From Oerskovia merdavium (GTDB lineage: Bacteria > Actinomycetota > Actinomycetes > Actinomycetales > Cellulomonadaceae): DNA of 42,780 nucleotides. The DNA lies in the NCBI RefSeq assembly GCF_014836755.1, contig NZ_JACSQF010000011.1, forward strand, positions 129,230 to 172,009, read 5' to 3'. The notes beneath the pieces were generated by a model, which was given only the letters and a program-made list of their open reading frames with translations, was not told the origin of the DNA and ran no database searches. Positions 41,117 to 42,780 of the stretch are shown one piece after another. The first letter of the stretch is position 1; each line of letters starts with the position of its first letter. The translations under genes and the position numbers were made by a program.

Positions 41117-42376
41117 GTGAACGACGTTCTCGACGAGTTGCAATGGCGAGGCCTGGTGGCGCAGTCCACCGACGAGGCCGCGCTGCGTGCTGCGCTGGCC
41201 GAGGGACCCGTCACGTATTACTGCGGCTTCGACCCGACCGCGCCGAGCCTGCACCACGGTCACCTGGTCCAGCTCATCCTGCTGCGCCACCTGCAGCTCG
41301 CCGGGCACCGGGCGATCGCGCTCGTCGGCGGTGCCACGGGCATGATCGGTGACCCGCGTCAGTCGGGAGAGCGGATCCTCAACACCAAGGACACGGTCGC
41401 GGAGTGGACCGAGCGCCTCAAGTCGCAGGTGTCGCGCTTCCTCGACTTCGAGGGCGACAACCCGGCGCGCATCGTGAACAACCTCGACTGGACGGCCGAG
41501 CTCACGGCGATCGACTTCCTGCGGGAGATCGGCAAGCACTACCGCCTGGGCACCATGCTGGCCAAGGACACCGTGGCGCGCCGCCTGAAGTCGGACGAGG
41601 GCATCAGCTTCACCGAGTTCAGCTACCAGATCCTGCAGGGCAACGACTACCTCGAGCTCTTCCGACGAGAGGGCGTCACGCTCCAGACCGGCGGCAACGA
41701 TCAGTGGGGCAACCTGCTCTCGGGCGTCGAGCTGATCCGCAAGGCCGAGGGCGCGTCGGTGCACGTCCTGACGACCCCGCTCATCACCAAGGCCGACGGG
41801 ACCAAGTTCGGCAAGACCGAGGGCGGCGCCGTGTGGCTCGACCCGGACATGATGAGCCCGTACGCGTTCTACCAGTACTGGGTCAACGCGGACGACGCCG
41901 ACGTGGTGGGCTGGCTCAAGATCTTCACCTTCCGCACCGCGGAGGAGATCGCCGAGCTCGAGCGTGCGGTCGCCGAGCGCCCCGCGGCGCGCGAGGCGCA
42001 GAAGGCGCTCGCAGCCGACGTCACCACGCTGGTGCACGGTGCGGCAGCGACCGAGGCAGTCGTCGCCGCGAGCCAGGCGCTGTTCGGACGTGGTGACCTG
42101 GCCGCGCTGGACGCGGGCACGCTCGCCGCGGCCGTGGCCGAGCTCCCGCGCACGACGGCGGCTGCCGGCGACGCGGTCGTCGACCTTCTGGTCGGGTCGG
42201 GTCTGGTGGCGTCGAAGGGCGCCGCACGTCGTGCGATCGCGGAAGGCGGCGCGTACGTCAACAACGTCAAGGTGACCGAGGAGGACGCTGTCCTCGGCGC
42301 GGACGACCTGCTCCACGGACGGTTCGCCGTCCTGCGTCGCGGCAAGCGGACGCTGGCGGTCGCGGCTGCCGCGTAG
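41117..42376 (+). CDS. tyrS: Tyrosyl-tRNA synthetase
   Basis: A class I synthetase, 419 aa. The HIGH-type motif is [11 protein letters not shown]; the tyrosine pocket has [11 protein letters not shown] and [26 protein letters not shown]; the KMSKS-type loop is [10 protein letters not shown]-terminal S4 RNA-binding domain (about 350-415, [26 protein letters not shown]) contacts the tRNA. The GTG at 41117 has AAGGAG 5 nt upstream. A strong hairpin follows, separating it from the rRNA promoters. No T-box is seen in the 237-bp upstream gap. Confidence 0.97.
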   Translation: MNDVLDELQWRGLVAQSTDEAALRAALAEGPVTYYCGFDPTAPSLHHGHLVQLILLRHLQLAGHRAIALVGGATGMIGDPRQSGERILNTKDTVAEWTERLKSQVSRFLDFEGDNPARIVNNLDWTAELTAIDFLREIGKHYRLGTMLAKDTVARRLKSDEGISFTEFSYQILQGNDYLELFRREGVTLQTGGNDQWGNLLSGVELIRKAEGASVHVLTTPLITKADGTKFGKTEGGAVWLDPDMMSPYAFYQYWVNADDADVVGWLKIFTFRTAEEIAELERAVAERPAAREAQKALAADVTTLVHGAAATEAVVAASQALFGRGDLAALDAGTLAAAVAELPRTTAAAGDAVVDLLVGSGLVASKGAARRAIAEGGAYVNNVKVTEEDAVLGADDLLHGRFAVLRRGKRTLAVAAAA

Positions 42377-42387
42377 GGCCGTGACGA

Positions 42388-42420
42388 GCGGGGCCCGGTG
42401 AGCTGTCGACCGGGCCCCGC
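42388..42420 (+). terminator. tyrS terminator
   Basis: A perfect 12-bp GC stem (GCGGGGCCCGGT, 42388-42399, with 42409-42420) and 9-nt loop, 12 nt after the tyrS stop. It shields the following rRNA promoters from read-through. Confidence 0.85.
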
Positions 42421-42485
42421 AGGCTTCCCTGGCGCGGGAGCGCGCCGCGTGGGCGCTGCGGTGACGGGCGTCACGACGGCGCGGT

Positions 42486-42515
42486 TTGACCTTCCTGGCA
42501 ACCTCCACGTAATGT
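42486..42515 (+). promoter_or_regulatory. rRNA operon promoter P1
   Basis: TTGACC (42486-42491), 18-bp spacer, TAATGT (42510-42515). A GTGACG-GG-CGTCAC palindrome (42461-42474) lies just upstream and could bind an activator such as a CarD/CRP-like factor or be chance. There is no gene in the 404-nt stretch 42377-42780; an open frame crossing it is not credible. Confidence 0.65.
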
Positions 42516-42675
42516 TCTGGATGTCAGCCCGACAGGGAGGAACAGACACCACTGCGAAGCTCCTCGGAGCCGCCGCGAAGTGGCTGGTCCCGCAGGCTGG
42601 CTCCTCCAAGAAGTTCAGATCCTCGATCTGGCGTCTCGTGAGGCAGATCAGCAGAGAACGTCTCCGCCTCGGCGG

Positions 42676-42704
42676 TAGACACGGACTCTCCGGTCTGGTA
42701 AGGT
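42676..42704 (+). promoter_or_regulatory. rRNA operon promoter P2
   Basis: TAGACA (42676-42681), 17-bp spacer, TAAGGT (42699-42704), with a TGG extension directly before the -10. It is close to the strong actinobacterial consensus and about 190 bp downstream of P1, the tandem arrangement expected for ribosomal RNA. Confidence 0.75.
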
Positions 42705-42780
42705 AGAGAAGTTGCCCCGAGTGAAGGCCTGGAAACGGGTTGGAGTCGGTGCGTGTCGGTTGCTTGAGAACTCAACAGTG
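42705..42780 (+). other. 16S rRNA precursor leader, cut by the window edge
   Basis: The last bases contain TTGAG-AA-CTCAA (42764-42775) followed by CAGTG. This TTGAGAACTCAACAGTG block is characteristic of Micrococcales sequence shortly upstream of 16S rRNA and belongs to the leader with antitermination and RNase III processing signals. The 16S gene should begin beyond 42780; none of the mature rRNA is in the window. Confidence 0.7.

Noticed and set aside
42398-42706. A 102-codon frame downstream of tyrS
   Set aside because: It starts inside the terminator and crosses both rRNA promoters; no domain.

Overview
The window is about 43 kb of very GC-rich chromosome with third-codon-position GC bias, GTG and TTG starts, leaderless promoters and a gene order (hisC-hisB-x-hisH-priA-sseB / infC-rpmI-rplT-rRNA methylase / pheS-pheT / argCJBDFR-argH / tyrS-rrn) typical of Actinobacteria, order Micrococcales. 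The closest fit is the Cellulomonadaceae or Promicromonosporaceae; this is inferred from gene order and protein character, not from a search. I see no prophage, IS element, CRISPR array, plasmid backbone or tRNA gene. Nearly everything is core metabolism, translation or small envelope and unknown genes.

Layout. 0-2.6 kb: a Zn-alcohol dehydrogenase behind a perfect CRP-type palindrome, a membrane protein and a lipoprotein-type Rieske protein. 2.7-7.4 kb: a histidine operon (hisC, hisB, an unknown gene, hisH, priA, an SseB-domain gene), mostly joined by 4-nt GTGA overlaps; hisD and hisF are not here. 7.4-9.8 kb: a minus-strand operon of DUF1844, a coiled-coil membrane protein, a serine protease lipoprotein and a GerW/YtfJ-like protein. 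10-12.2 kb: fur-katA with a Fur/PerR-type operator over a leaderless promoter. 12.3-15.9 kb: infC (ATC start codon, long Ala/Pro/Lys tail), rpmI, rplT, a SpoU rRNA methylase and a 2H phosphodiesterase. 16.5-21.4 kb: pheST plus an SDR, closed by an 18-bp terminator. 21.5-24.3 kb: YceI, a small lipoprotein, a HEAT-repeat protein and a small exported protein. 24.3-26.1 kb: a TPP riboswitch controlling a ThiD-TenA fusion. 26-29 kb: a minus-strand run of GntR regulator, ABC ATPase, quinone reductase and a small membrane protein. 29-31 kb: leuA with a leucine leader peptide and attenuator; leuA itself carries a frameshift near its 3' end. 31.1-39.4 kb: a VOC protein and the arginine operon argC-J-B-D-F-R then argH, without argG, with an ArgR-type palindrome over the leaderless argC promoter. 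39.4-42.8 kb: a P-loop kinase-like protein, an AAG-type DNA glycosylase, tyrS, and a double rRNA promoter whose leader runs off the right edge just before the expected 16S gene.

The common theme is amino-acid supply and charging (His, Leu, Arg, Phe, Tyr) next to ribosome synthesis. The regulatory sites are varied: TPP riboswitch, leucine attenuator, ARG box, Fur box, CRP-like box and several leaderless promoters. I found no wholly new system. The points most worth a second look are the leuL-leuA/GntR control region, the leuA frameshift, the IF3 tail with its ATC start, and the conserved-looking unknown genes inside the his and DUF1844 operons.
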